A stretch of DNA of 64,000 nucleotides from Helianthus annuus (GCF_002127325.2 NC_035436.2:16341194-16405193); one strand, 5' to 3'. Positions 1 to 12,624 are shown, numbered from the stretch's first letter. Numbers and translations are program-made. Notes: generated from the letters alone by a model not told the origin.

Positions 1-2193
1 TAAATAAACATGTAAAATTCTGCCCTTAAAGTGTTTGTTGAAATGCCTCAAAGAAGGCTCGAAATTAGAATTTTTGTAGTTAAAACACCTAATTGTGATG
101 TTTTGGCTATTATGCAAAATGTGATTAAAAAGAGTTCTAAATGCGATAAACGTGGTTAGAACTTTGGTTAAAACGGTGGTCTAAAGATAACGCCTACCGG
201 GTAATTAAAGAATGCTAAAACTAGTTGATGAACTCGAATATGCAATTAGTATACTAATGGGCATTTGACTTTTAAAAAGTCAAACTGACCTACGATGTGA
301 TGAATGATAATTAGACATAGAAAATAAGTGAGGTGGAATAGTCGTGATTGTTAATGACTAATTTAACCGCCTTGTAAATGATTGACAATAGTTTGACGCG
401 TAACAAGCTAGGTGAAAGCTTGGAGGAGGGAGCGGGTCAAACGAAGCAAGTACGGAAAGAAAAGCGTGGTGTGGATGCGAGGTAAGTGTAATTTACACAC
501 TTATGTAGAATACCCGTTTATTCGATACATTGTAAACGTGATAACGATAATATTGGAAATATGGAAATTTGTCAAGTGTCGACTAATTGAAAATCAAGGT
601 TAAAAGGATACCCATGGCGTAAGCCGAAATGGGTTGAATTTGTAAGAAAATAGTGTAAAAGAAAATGGGTATGGCTATAAAATCCGGGATGGGATGGATG
701 TATGAATTGGAAATCAAAAACGATGTTTTTGATTAAATAGATAATGTTGGGCATATAGTCCAAACGGGTCAAATGGTGGTGATAACACCATTTGACAATA
801 TCGACTAATGTGGTTGTCAAGTCTTATGTTAACAGGACCGGTTAGCAAATCACATAATTGTGTCACCATTGATGGTGTGATAATGAAAACGAGGTATAAA
901 TCGGGTCTACTTGTTGATCCGGGCCAGGTACGCATAATTATGTTGTAGTTAAAAATGCTACTTTGGTCGAATAATTTGAGAGAGAGTCCTTCGTCATAAA
1001 AGGACTAAAATCGACCAAAACGCCCTTGTAGGCTAAATGGAACAAACGACCCTTAAAGGTTGTTTGGAAATGAGTTTTATGACTAGGTAGATACTTAGAA
1101 TAAGTATACAAGCTGAAAGAGGTATTATATTAGCCAAATGACACTATTTGAGTTTTTGCCGTAAAATAAGGATTCGAGAGGTAAAATTTGGTTCATATTG
1201 ATCACCACATTAAACCTACCTTAAATACAGTTGAGGTGGAAGATTATAGGATAAGAAATGTGGTAATGGAATGCCAGAAGCAATCGAAAGCTATTTTAGG
1301 CTCGAAAGTGCTTAAATACCCTTAACGGGTCAAAATAAGCATACGAGCGGAAATGGGTTTAAATTGTGTAATAAACCTGTGATTAGAACCTAATATGGTA
1401 TATAACATTAATTTGAAGAAGTATAGGTGATATAGGAATCAAACAAATATGTTTGTTTGAATAAATGCATAAACGGGTTAAAATTCGGTAAAAAGGTAAC
1501 GAGTCGAAGGCTTAGAAGTCTAAAAAATTATTAAGTTGGATGTTGGATTTTAACTCCATATGATGGGGAATCGGATTACAAACACATAGGAGGAAACGGT
1601 AGGTCAAACGGACGAGCGGATTGAAAGATACGAAAGTTTTCGTGTCAATAAACGGCAAAATGGAAAGGCTGAATGCAGGGACCACCGTAACTTACGGTGC
1701 CACCGTAAGTTACGGTGGGGATGATATTGATACGGTGGTTGCCCACTGATTTACGGTGGGGGATTTGACATTCAGTGGCCACCGTAACTTACGGTGCCAC
1801 CGTAAGTTACGGTGGAGGCCAGCTCAAAATTAGTCTTTTGAGATCAAGAGATTCACGTTGGGATTTTTCTTTCCATTATCGTTACCGGACTTGTTTAGAT
1901 ACAATTTAATTCCCGTATGACTAAAGCATTTCATGTTTATGAAATGTAGGTACATTTTGGATGCCGAAAGACGATCAAGCTCAACGAAGAATCGAACACG
2001 ATAAAGATTCATGCTTCCGCACATTGCCTCGTCGTAAATTTTAAACGACGAATTCGATCACATTATGTTAAACAACTTATGATTTGTAAACGTTTTATTA
2101 AACCCGTATTTTTTATAGCATGTGTAGTCTTAACTACACATCTAATTGTGGTATTTACATGTAAAACCGTTAAATAGAAAGTAGGGTGTTACA
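1..2193 (+). repeat. Diverged LTR relic, 3' part, related to family B LTR
   Basis: The sequence near 25-55 (TGTTGAAATGCCTCAAAGAA) matches the family B LTR near 24720. The paired palindromes around 1683-1718 and 1779-1816 have counterparts at 25289-25424. It ends GGGTGTTACA at 2193, comparable to the GGGTGTAACA end of family B. The 5' end lies outside the window, so solo LTR and element remnant cannot be told apart. It is clearly older than the family B copy. Short ORFs inside it look like chance. Confidence 0.7.
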
Positions 2194-2536
2194 CTTTAAC
2201 TAAATATGTAATAACTGAATACTTTTTTGATATCGTTTGATATTTTCTTTGATGTAGTAATTGACTGTCGTTTGTTACCTATATTTGTTACTTGTAATGG
2301 TGCTATTTTGTTTAGTTTGTTTACATTTTAGTTTGAAACTATATTTTAAAGTTTTGTGCTTCTTTTTGATGGTTTATATTTGTGCAAATGTTATGTTAAA
2401 ATTATCCGTTTTTTTAATATTTATATTTGTTTATTTGTTTAACTAAATATTTAATAAGTGAATACTTTTTTTATATCATTTGATATTTTCTTTGATGTAA
2501 AAGTTGACTGTCATTTGTTACCTATATTTGTTACAT
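2194..2536. repeat. Direct duplication, about 100-bp units (2194-2293 and 2437-2536)
   Basis: Two roughly 100-bp stretches sharing TTTAACTAAATAT, TTGATATTTTCTTTGATGTA and TACCTATATTTGTTAC lie about 242 bp apart. The first copy begins directly after the LTR relic ends. It sits upstream of the first recognisable B3 exon, probably in an intron or 5' flank. Confidence 0.65.
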
Positions 2537-2554
2537 GTACCTGTTTTGATATAC

Positions 2555-3932
2555 AATTTGGGGTTGTGAAAGACAACAACTTTGGAAGCGAGATGGTGTA
2601 CGGATTCGCTGCGCGTGTGTGGAAGTGCGACAGAAAATCGTTGGTGAGTGTTGAAATTATAATCATTTAAAGAAAAAAAATTTAAGATGTTTTAATATAA
2701 CACTTTGTGATTACTGTTATTATAATTGCATTTAACGATACTTATATTTTCCGTTGCAGAAACTTCCTGCTGACTATGGTGACTGGATTACGAAGTTTGG
2801 TTATCCAGAGAAAAATGCAATCATCAGGACCCTTGATGGGAGGACCTTTGAAGTCAAAGTGTTCAAGCTTGCAGGCGACTATTTTTTTTACAATGGCTGG
2901 TTTGATGTTGTTTCATCTTTGAAATTACCGGACGATTCGTGGGTTGTTTGTCAGTATGAAGAAGCTTTATCTTTGTTCCGCCTATTCCACTTTTATCAAG
3001 ACATTTCTCTAGCACCATCTAACTACTTATACTACAAACCTAAAAATGATTTTAAAGACCGAGACGACTGCATGGTAATTGAACTATTACGTTTTTAAAT
3101 TATTTTATTTTTGCGTTAATTCGTTTTTTTCTATTTCGGCTATACCATTGATCCTGATACTGTTTTATTCTTTGAGAAGATCGTGAACAGGTTGTTTGTT
3201 CATCACTCTATGCTGAATATCTGTCCTTCAGATCCGGTTTTGATTCCTTCTGCTGGAAATCATAAATGGGTTGTTCGGATGGAAATTTTAGACCATAACA
3301 TTTACATTACCACAGGTTGGAGTCGGATCAAGGAGGAGATGTCGATAACTGATGATCATCTGTTGGTATTTGAAATGATTGATCGTAAGACGTTTGAATT
3401 GAGTGTTTTTTTGTTGTAAGCCTGCCCTTCTAACTTACCCGCCTGAACTTTCTGTTATCAAAAAAGAACCAACTGATGGCGTAATTGAAGTGTCTGATGA
3501 TGAGGTACCTGATGCGGTTGCTGGACCTGTATTTGAACAGATTGTTGATGACGAAGTACCTGTTACTTTTTTTGTTGACAATCATTACGTAAGTTTGTAT
3601 TATTTACTTCTTCATACCATTAATGTATGTTAAGTGAATCCAGTTTAAATCATTAGTTGTAGGAAAAACAGTTTTAATGGTATTTATTATTAACATTTAT
3701 TATATTCTCATATGTAGCGTCTGAAGAAGAAGTGGGCTCAAACTCATGGTTTAGATCGAAAGATGGATTTGATCATTAAGGACAGCGCTGGTCGAACATG
3801 GGATGTAGCTATTGGTAAGGAGTTTTTGCAAGGCTGTCCGCGATTCAATGTGACCGGTATGAGGGAGTTTGTTAGAGACAAACGGTTGGTATACGGTTCT
3901 TCGTTTCAGATGGTATTTGTTAAAAGTAAAGG
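2555..3932 (+). pseudogene. B3 DNA-binding-domain-like gene, multi-exon, probably broken
   Basis: Four exon-like blocks are visible. About 2555-2643 encodes a short segment and ends at a GTGAGT donor. 2761-3073 follows a TTTTCCGTTGCAG acceptor and ends at GTAATT. About 3181-3588 ends at GTAAGT. 3720-3932 follows CATATGTAG and ends at GTATGT. Block 2 (LPADYGDWITKFG, RTLDGRTFEVKV, NGWFDVV), block 3 (KWVVRMEI, TTGWSRI, LLVFEMI) and block 4 (DSAGRTWDVAI, REFVRD) have the strand order of plant B3 pseudobarrel domains, often repeated in REM-type proteins. An acidic linker (EVSDDEVPDA) separates blocks 3 and 4. In block 3 the frame shifts near the T-run at 3404-3412: the upstream frame ends at TAA while the linker continues in the next frame. 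No start or terminal exon is recognised, so this is a fragment or a decaying gene. The B3 assignment is by pattern; the exact subfamily is unknown. Confidence 0.6.
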
Positions 3933-5408
3933 TATGTTGCTTTATAATTGACTTGGTGAAGGTTCATGGTATGTTTTGGTACTATTTTCAAGGTGTGGTC
4001 GTTAGTATACATTTAATGGTAGGTTTTTGTTGTGGTTGTTACGTTAAACGTATGTGATGGTAGATGTTGCTGACACTTTTTTTGGGTCGTTTATGTGTGG
4101 CCGAAGAACTTAGTTGTTGAACATATTTGATTATAGATTGGTAGACGTTAATGTTATTTGTTTTGCTACATGTTTGTGGTTAATATTCTATGTTTTTGTG
4201 AAATAGTTAGTGCTTCAAAATTCTATGTATCTTAATTTAGGAAACAAGTAAAGTATTCATCATATTAAACATCATTTAAGTACATTGTTTGATTAGTGCC
4301 AACTCTATTATTTTATTAAATATTATTATAATAAACCGTCAGTTTTTTATAGATTTACGTAAAACAAAAATTTAATATGATTTTGTTTCCTTTTTTAAAT
4401 TGTATAACTGACTATAATTAAATTTTTAATAAAACCGTTTCATTTTAATCAATTTAGAGTTTTCCTAAGCTTCATTGAATATCTACAATTGAAAATTTTA
4501 TTTTAAATATGCTACTATTTTATACATAAAAAAGGTTTGGTTAGTGAAATAAAAATTTATAAAGGAAATAAAATAAAGTTTGTACACTGAAATAATTGAA
4601 ATATTTTTTGACATACAGTTTAATTATTTATTTATATCAAATTATTTTTTATTTTAATGAACATTATTAAGGTTGTTTTATATAAATTTGTAAACTAAAA
4701 ACAAATTTTCAAAGTTATATATGTAAATTTCTTAAAATCGTTGCTGACATATAATAATTTGTATTTAATCAATTAAGTTTAGTAAAAAAAAATCCTAAAT
4801 TAACTACAAATATATTACCAAAAAAAACTAAACAACCGTATGCTAAATTATATGGAATTTTTTTAATTTTCTTTGGTTGGTCAAAAACCTGAATTTTCAA
4901 CCATTTTACAGTTTGAGTTTACCTTTTTAATATTAAATTTGATGTATAAGATTTGGTATTTTTTTATGGTGGTATTTCATTTTGTATTGTTTTTCATGCA
5001 TTCCTTTAGGTATACGAAAAAGTTGGTGCCTAATCTTTTTGAGATTTTTTTTTAGAAATGTCAGTCCATTTCTAAAAATACTAATTTCTTAACTTAGGTA
5101 ACATATTTTTATAATTCTCAACTGATATTTCAACTTGAAAAAAAATTATTAAATGAAATTTGCATATATATTCATTTAATTTATTCAATTTATTCACTTA
5201 TAAATCATTTTTTGACTTCAATCATCTATAGTTGGTTTTGAATCTTTTGAATGACTGATATGTTGAATTAGGGCTGAATGTGTCTATTTAGTGTCTTTTT
5301 GCCTTGATTCGTTTTATATAATTTTATTACATTTTTGTAGTAATTTGCTTAATTTTAGAAATTATACATCTAATTCTTGTATTTTGATTATATGTGGTGT
5401 TTTCAGAA
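3933..5408. other. AT-rich stretch, no gene recognised
   Basis: Very AT-rich sequence with many poly-A and poly-T runs. The short ORFs (for example 4873-5055) are low complexity and hydrophobic by composition, with no domain pattern. It may include intron or 3' sequence of the B3 gene. It ends at the Helitron boundary. Confidence 0.5.
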
Positions 5409-5550
5409 TCTATACTATCTATTAAAGGAGATTACAGGATGACCTCTATTTGCCTACGTGTCATGTTTTAAGTTATTAATGAAGAGAGGAAGACACAAAG
5501 GATGTGTCAAAGACAGTTTAGATGATACATGTTCAAGGTAATAAGGAGAT

Positions 5551-5735
5551 ACCCTTTGTTGAAGAAGCAACCAGTGAGAGTGTTTTGCTTGAAACATGGA
5601 GGCGTCGGTGATGTTGTCGAGGAGTGTCAGGAAATGCTAAGTGATAGCATTTCCTTACACTCCTCGACAATGTCACCAACCCCTCTTAAAAATTCCATGA
5701 AAACTCTTTCACTGGTTGCTTCTACAACAGAGGGT
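5551..5735. repeat. Long inverted repeat, miRNA-precursor-like hairpin from a gene fragment
   Basis: The arms are about 90 nt each, roughly 80-85% complementary by eye, with almost no loop (GGAAATGCTA / TAGCATTTCC at the apex). Both arms, read from their outer ends inward (the 3' arm on the minus strand), translate in the same frame to related peptides ending GVGDVVEECQEMLS and GVGDIVEECKEMLS. The origin is therefore an inverted duplication of a protein-coding exon. The parent gene is not recognised. Whether it is transcribed or processed is unknown. Confidence 0.7.
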
Positions 5736-5748
5736 TTCTTTTTGTTAC

Positions 5749-6680
<932 letters not shown>

Positions 6681-7253
6681 TTGACTAATTCACATGATTT
6701 GCTAAATTATGAAGTCTTTCAAAAAGACTAAAGAAGGTATATTATTTTTGTCATCTTTTTTATATGTTTTTATGTTTGGATTATTCTGTTAAAAATTGTT
6801 TGTACTAAACGGGGCAAGATTGATTGTTTGATGCTTAATGGATACAACTGGTTATCCTGGTCTGGTTGGTTATATATCACTCTGGAACTTTCGGATTGAT
6901 GGTTGATGAGGACAACTGGTCATTTGAGTCGGCTCGGGTATATGATTTGATCATTCAAGTTGATGGTTGATGTGTACAAGTGATCACCTGGGTCGTGCTC
7001 GGTCGCGTTGGTTATATTATGCTGCAACTTTTAGTTTGATTTATTGTTATTTTGAATTGATTACTTGCTCTTGAATATTAAAGTTTTCCGTTTTATTATT
7101 TCTTTTAACTTTCAGGATGAAATCAGATGTGTAGCCATCTTAATTGAAATGTAGGTTTCAGCTGCCATTTTCTGGAAAATGATATGCAAGTTTTTGCAAC
7201 ATTTAATTCTTTTTATTCATTTACCTTTCATTTCATAAATGTTTTACAATTAT

Positions 7254-8205
7254 GGGATTTTTACATATTTCCCCCCTCCTAAGTTTCCTTATTACGTATT
7301 TCCCCAAGCCAAAAAATCAATTACATATTTCCCCATTTTTTTGAGAAATTACCCAATTACCCCTCTTTTTTTTAAAAGAAATTACATATTTCCCATAGTC
7401 TTTCATACGATCGTTTCATCTTCCCATCAAACCCTACCTCAAACAATTCGCTGAAGCCCACACGAGCAGAAACGACAGCAAATCCACTTCCCCTTCCGTG
7501 ACGACGCCAAATCTCCTTCTCCTTCCATACGTTCAGATATGTTGTTTTTTGTTGGGTTTGTAGGCTGTATATTCGAATATTAATATAAATCTCGATGAAA
7601 TCCGTAGGCTGTATTCATCGATTAAAGCACTTTTTGGGCAATTAAATATGAAATTTGACAAAGTACGTTTATTGTTTTTTTGACTAAACAACTGTACACA
7701 ATTTATACATATTATATATTGTACTTTTGACTTCAAGTTAGCAAAATAAATGATGCATATTATATAAATTGTGTATATGAATATGGATATCGTTTGCTGT
7801 GTTTTTATGCTTTTTTTTGTTTAGTTCTTTTCTTTTATTTATTAGGTGATAATATGGATGGATATTGTGCCATTTAAGACACACAATTCATACATACAGA
7901 CCATGTTTTAGAAATGCGCATAATATGAAGATGATAAAAAATACCTAAAATTAATCATGATTTTAATAATGAAGTTATATAAATTGGGTAAATATGTAAT
8001 TGATTTTACATATTAGAATGGAAAATATGTAAATATTCATTTACTAGTTCATTAAGAGTAAAATAGTCATAAACAAGAGTCATTTAAATGAAAAGGGGAA
8101 ATATGTAATATATATCAATTAGGGAGGGGAAATACGTAATTGATTTTATGGTTTGGGTAAATATGTAATAAAGCAGCTTAGGAGGGAGAAATATGTAAAA
8201 AGCCC
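7254..8205. mobile_element. TIR transposon nested in the Helitron (MITE/MULE-like)
   Basis: The left end GGGATTTTTACATATTTC and right end GAAATATGTAAAAAGCCC are inverted. The similarity extends about 100 bp inward on each side (TCCTAAG, ATTACATATTTC, AAATCAATTAC). A 7-bp direct repeat CAATTAT flanks it at 7247-7253 and 8206-8212. No transposase ORF is visible. The long TIRs suggest a Mutator-like origin; the 7-bp duplication is shorter than usual for that group, so the superfamily is uncertain. Confidence 0.65.
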
Positions 8206-8643
8206 CAATTATAAATTCAATTCTTTTATATCACTAGATTCATTATGTGTTTGGTTAATTTTGGTCATATTAGGTACAAAGAAGAAGCCGAATGATTTCA
8301 AATTGTCAAATTGTCAAGATTTTCAAGCAACTAGCAAGTGTTTGGATGATATTATTTTTTTTATCTAATGTTGTTTTTTTCATCCATATATTACATTCAC
8401 ATTTTATAACATTTGGTTCATATTTTGATAATTTCTTTTTTACTCTACCGGTATATATTGATCAACAGAATTTTTTATGCAATAGTACAAGACTACATAT
8501 TACTAAACTTTACAGACGTGTTATACAATATGACATTATATATTAATTTTAATAGTTTTTTATGCGTTTGTACAAAATATTATATTTCAAAGTAAATAAT
8601 ATGGTTTTGGATGAAGCCGCGCATCACGCGGGCATTAACCTAG

Positions 8644-8992
8644 TTTACTCTAAAATAAATCAATGAATCAATAAATAAAAATAAAAAATAAAACATTTCC
8701 ACCAACCCTTCGTCTAAGGACAATTCAAAAATCCATGAAAAATCTATGGGCAACCAGGAAAGCTATATTCGTCCTTCAACACCATTATTGATCTTACTCT
8801 AGAAACAAATCAACTTTTAACTCATTGTGTTAGTAATAATATAATTTTTCTATTTAGGTTGAAGTTTTGTGCATTCCTTGCAACCACTAATTATTCCAAA
8901 TCTGATTCTAAACCTGAAATTTGAATTTAACATAGTCTAGTGGTGCTTACGTGTGCACTCACATTAGGGTTGGTATAGTGTTTGTGTGTTAT
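8644..8992. other. No gene or element recognised
   Basis: AT-rich sequence between the Helitron end and a small MITE. I see no ORF of note, no splice-site pattern and no repeat. Confidence 0.4.
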
Positions 8993-9209
8993 AGAGCATT
9001 CATATTTCTTTCATTATTTCTACCCTATAATTACACTAAAAATATTACTTTTAAAATATATTAAAAATATATTAAAAAATTGAGTGTGAGCAGTATCCTC
9101 TTAAATATACATATGAAAAGGAACATTTTCTCTATCCTTCACTCACAACTACTTTATATAATATAAAGAACACACTCACAGAATTTAATGAAAGAAATGT
9201 GAATGCTCT
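8993..9209. mobile_element. Small MITE, 217 bp
   Basis: Terminal inverted repeats are AGAGCATTCATATTTCTTTC at the left and GAAAGAAATGTGAATGCTCT at the right, with one mismatch in 20. The interior is AT-rich and non-coding. No clear target duplication is visible, so the superfamily is undetermined. Confidence 0.55.
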
Positions 9210-9297
9210 CATATCCTTAAATTACGAGGGAAACAATAAGATTTGATCAATTTTCTTACTCCATTTAAGTTGACATACTTATTCCTTATCCATGTAG

Positions 9298-9382
9298 TTT
9301 GATCAATTGCTATTATGTATTGGTAAATATAAAATGGGATGTGAGCTGTTTTTTACCAATTCATAATAGCAATTGATCAAAA
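9298..9382. repeat. Hairpin with 30-bp arms
   Basis: TTGATCAATTGCTATTATG near 9300 is mirrored by CATAATAGCAATTGATCAA ending near 9381, with about 25 bp between the arms. A further diverged copy of the right arm (CATAATAGTAGTTGATCAA) follows at about 9421-9439, with AAATGGGATGTGAG-type repeats between. It may be the remains of a foldback element. Confidence 0.5.
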
Positions 9383-9565
9383 TATTATAAAATGGGTTGT
9401 GAGAAGTTTTTATACTAATTCATAATAGTAGTTGATCAAATATATCAAATGGGATGTGAGATGTATTTTTTTTTAATCTGTGATTTTTTAGAATAAATAT
9501 AGTTTATGCTTCAATTATAAGATTAAAGATAAAGAAATTAACTGCTCTAATATCATATCCCATAC

Positions 9566-10138
9566 TAGGGGTGTTCAAGATTTGGTTATCCGGTTTTCGG
9601 ATATCCGAAAACCGGATATCCAAAAATTTCGGATATCCGAAAACCGGATATCCAAAAATTTCGGATAGTGAATATTGATATCCGAATCCGTATCCGAAAT
9701 TTCGGATATCCGAAAATTTGGATACGGATTCGGATATCCAAACGGATATCCGAATTTATAAAAAAAAATCAAAAAATCCGTTTTGTGTATAAATTAAAAC
9801 TAAACTTAAATTCGATTTTCTAAATTTCCAACATTTAAAACTAAAAACAATCATAAATTCACACGAATACAATTATTTACTACTTTTCTACTAATTTTTA
9901 CAATACTTCAAACTAAATATAATGTTCATATACTATATATAAAAAAATAATTAGTTTTCGGATATCGGATACTCGGATTATCCGAAATTTTTGAAATTCA
10001 TATCCGAATCCGAAAATTCGGATTATCCGGTTTTCGGATATCCGAATTTTCAGATATCCGAAATTTCGGATATTTCGGATACGGATTTTCGGATATTTCG
10101 GATTCGCTTCCGGATCCGGATTTTTTTGAACACCCCTA
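9566..10138. mobile_element. hAT-like MITE with palindromic TCCGAA repeats
   Basis: The ends TAGGGGTGTTCAA and TTGAACACCCCTA are inverted and resemble plant hAT termini. The flanks share TACTAG, compatible with an imperfect 8-bp duplication. Each end is packed with repeats of CGGATATCCGAAA type, many of them self-complementary, while the centre (about 9760-9950) is AT-rich. There is no transposase. The minus-strand ORF at 9575-9772 is only repeat translation. Confidence 0.6.
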
Positions 10139-10301
10139 CTAGCCTTTCTCTTTTTTTTTTTTTTTGAAAGGCGGCACTTTATAAAAGAACAAAGAAAAAC
10201 ATACTAGAACAAGATGCTCTAGAATTGAGTACAATACAAAGAAATAAAAAGACAGAAACCAAGTTACATAATTAGTGCTACCATCTATTATTAAAGCCCC
10301 G

Positions 10302-11717
10302 TCATTGTTCCCACTTCAGATCTAGATGAGCCGCCCTTGAGTTAATCCACAGGAACGATACCGCCTTTATGTCAGCCACTAAACGAGACAGGTGTATCCC
10401 TTTTTTGTTGAAAATCGCAGCGTTTCTTGCTAAGCAAATCGACCAAAATACATCTGCAACAATGGAGTAGACTGCCTTCTTTTTATTGCCATCTAGCGTT
10501 AGACCGCCAATAAACTCTAACAACCCAATAGCGCTCAATAGGTACCTTGGTAGAGAGTTCTTTATCCATGTCGAGACTGCAATCCAGATTTGTTGTGCAA
10601 AATCACAAGTAATCATGAGATGGTCAGCAGTTTCAATCCCCCGGTTACACATGACGCATATGTTTGATGATAGCGATACCCTCCTCTTGATTAATGCTTC
10701 TTTAGTCGGAATTCGGTCCAACACAACCCTCCACAGGAAGCAATTTATTTTTCTTTGAATCCAATTCACCCAAAGAAGATCTTTTGTTTTGGGAATAACC
10801 GGAATTTGGTCAAGTTCTCGCCTCAAAACGCATACTTTATATTCTGACTTTTGATCGCCCGAGCTCCACATCCATACGTCCGGTCCCTGCCCCATTTTTT
10901 GATTGTCCAGCAGCCTCACGTAATTGACCCATTCCTCTACCATGGCTGTGTTTTGTAGTTCAGCACCCATGCTCCCGTCCCATAGGATTGTTCCTGATTG
11001 TGAGGTGTATTTTTGTTTGACTAAGCAGTATTTGTTGGATTGTATACCAAACAGGTTTGGAAATATTTCTCGTAACGTAAAATTTCCAGCCCATCTATCC
11101 AACCAAAATAACGCCTTGTCTCCCCTGCCCAATTTTAGTTGTAGCCTGCTATTAACGTTGGTAAGTTGGTTCTCCGACGCTCGGTCCACATTGACGATGC
11201 TTTTCCAGACACCACCTATGGAGCTTTTTATAGGTATTGAGGGGTGAAAACATGTTCCCCTGTGTATAGTCTAGATAACACGTGCCCATAGTTGTGAAGG
11301 TTCGTTCTTGAATCTTACACTCCATTTTATCATGAGTGCTTTATTAGTTGATATAAGGCTGCCAATCCCCAAACCCCCTTATTCCACAGGTGCTACCACC
11401 TTAAACCATGGAGCCCAAGAAATTTTGTTGTTATCCATGCACCCTCCCCAAAGAAACTTACGTCTATTTTTTTCCAATCGTTTCACAACTTCTAGTGGGG
11501 CATTAAAAAGTGAGAAATAGTATGTCAGTAAATTACCTAGCACAGCCTTGATTAAGATTAACCTCCCCCCAAAAGATAGTGTCCTTGCTTTCCAAAGCGA
11601 AAGAGTGCTTTTAAAACGTTCCACAAAGGGTCTCCAATTTTTTACTAGGCCCATGTTTGCTCCTACCGGGAGGCCGAGATAAACGAAGAGGAATGCTCCT
11701 GTTTTACAATCAAGTAT
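10302..11717 (-). pseudogene. LINE ORF2, C-terminal part (RT end and zf-RVT)
   Basis: From 11717 down to 11379 the frame encodes the RT thumb region typical of plant LINEs (YLGLPVGANM, LSFGGRLILIKAVL, FLWGG). After a frame break between about 11190 and 11379, 11189-10302 encodes RASENQLTN through a zinc-binding domain, with FLWRVVLDRIPTKEAL followed by CVMCNRGIETADHL and a downstream TCDFAQQIW. This zf-RVT motif follows the RT in plant non-LTR elements. The ORF ends at 10302, leaving about 140 bp of 3' UTR before the tail. The protein is broken and non-functional. Confidence 0.8.
11713..11717. repeat. Left target duplication of the array (AGTAT)
   Basis: AGTAT directly precedes TGTAACACC of LTR1. 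The same 5 bp follow the last LTR base at 57440-57444. These are the only matching flanks of the whole array. Confidence 0.85.
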
Positions 11718-12624
11718 TGTAACACCTCGAAATTTTTGCGTCCAATAATGTATTGACACGTGTCTTGAGTTTACACGTGGCGTTAAATACTGAATAAAGG
11801 ACTAAAGTTGACAAACATTGAAAGTATGTAAATTCGAGGGTTAAAAATGTCAACAAGGGATAAATACACTGTACAGTAACCCTAAATAATGCTCGTACCT
11901 TCAAACGGATAAATCATGGATCGTACGGAACGAAATGCGGAAGAAAGTGAGAGATTACAAACTACATGGGTTAATTGTGTCAACATGTTTAAGTTATACC
12001 TCTGAGTGACCCTTTAACATACCTGAGGCTTTGTAACAGTAAATTACGCTCACTAGAATATACGATATAAATTTCGCGAAGTTCCGTTTTAAAACGAGAA
12101 AGTTATGATCAATTTCGTATGCGAGGAGTTAGAAGCGTTAACAATGAAAGTTAGGGCTTTTCGAATAGTAATTAAACTAACCGGGGACTTAACGATGCGG
12201 GTAAAAGTCGCGAGTCCCTTATTCGTAAATAAACGAGGCCCAAAACGCAAAGTTACCCCTTCGGAACCGAAAGGCCAGGGTAATAATGGCAAAAGATTTG
12301 AAAATCTTGAAAATCAAGTCTCAGGCGACCCGCGTTAGAGAAACAAGGAAGCTCACGCGGGCCGCGAGCCATGTATAGATTCGGTTACTGACAAGGGGAT
12401 CCAGGCGACCCGCGTAAGGGTAGCCTGATCCTCCACGCGGGCCGCGTCAAGGCCCCAGATGCAGAAAACATGCACAGTTCACTGTTTGCTATTCTAACCG
12501 ACCTTGGATGCAATTATGGCAGCATGGGCGCCCCCTACACGTCCCCTAACACTCAGGGACAGTTGTTGAACATCCATGATCAATTATAGGCCTTGTTGTA
12601 ATGATCTAATGCTCCAAAGTTCAC

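Larger units (their letters stand above)
10151..11717 (-). mobile_element. LINE (L1-like), 3' part
   Basis: A T-run at 10151-10165 is the poly(A) tail of a minus-strand LINE. The sequence runs from the RT C-terminal region through a zinc-binding RT-associated domain to a short 3' UTR. It is cut at 11717 by the family A array. Joining it to 57440 restores the reading frame across the duplicated AGTAT. A matching target duplication for the LINE itself was not found. Confidence 0.85.

Noticed and set aside
412..935. Three ORFs of 63-82 codons
   Set aside because: They lie in the diverged LTR relic, overlap on opposite strands and lack any recognisable pattern.
7239..7454. 71-codon ORF rich in Phe and Pro
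   Set aside because: It is the translation of the ATTTCCCC-type terminal repeat of the TIR transposon.
10139..10150. CTAGCCTTTCTC as LINE target duplication
   Set aside because: It abuts the poly(A) tail as expected, but no matching copy was found near the 5' end around 61665-61700.
10486..11247. Plus-strand ORFs of 90 and 107 codons
   Set aside because: Antisense shadows of the LINE zf-RVT and RT C-terminal region.
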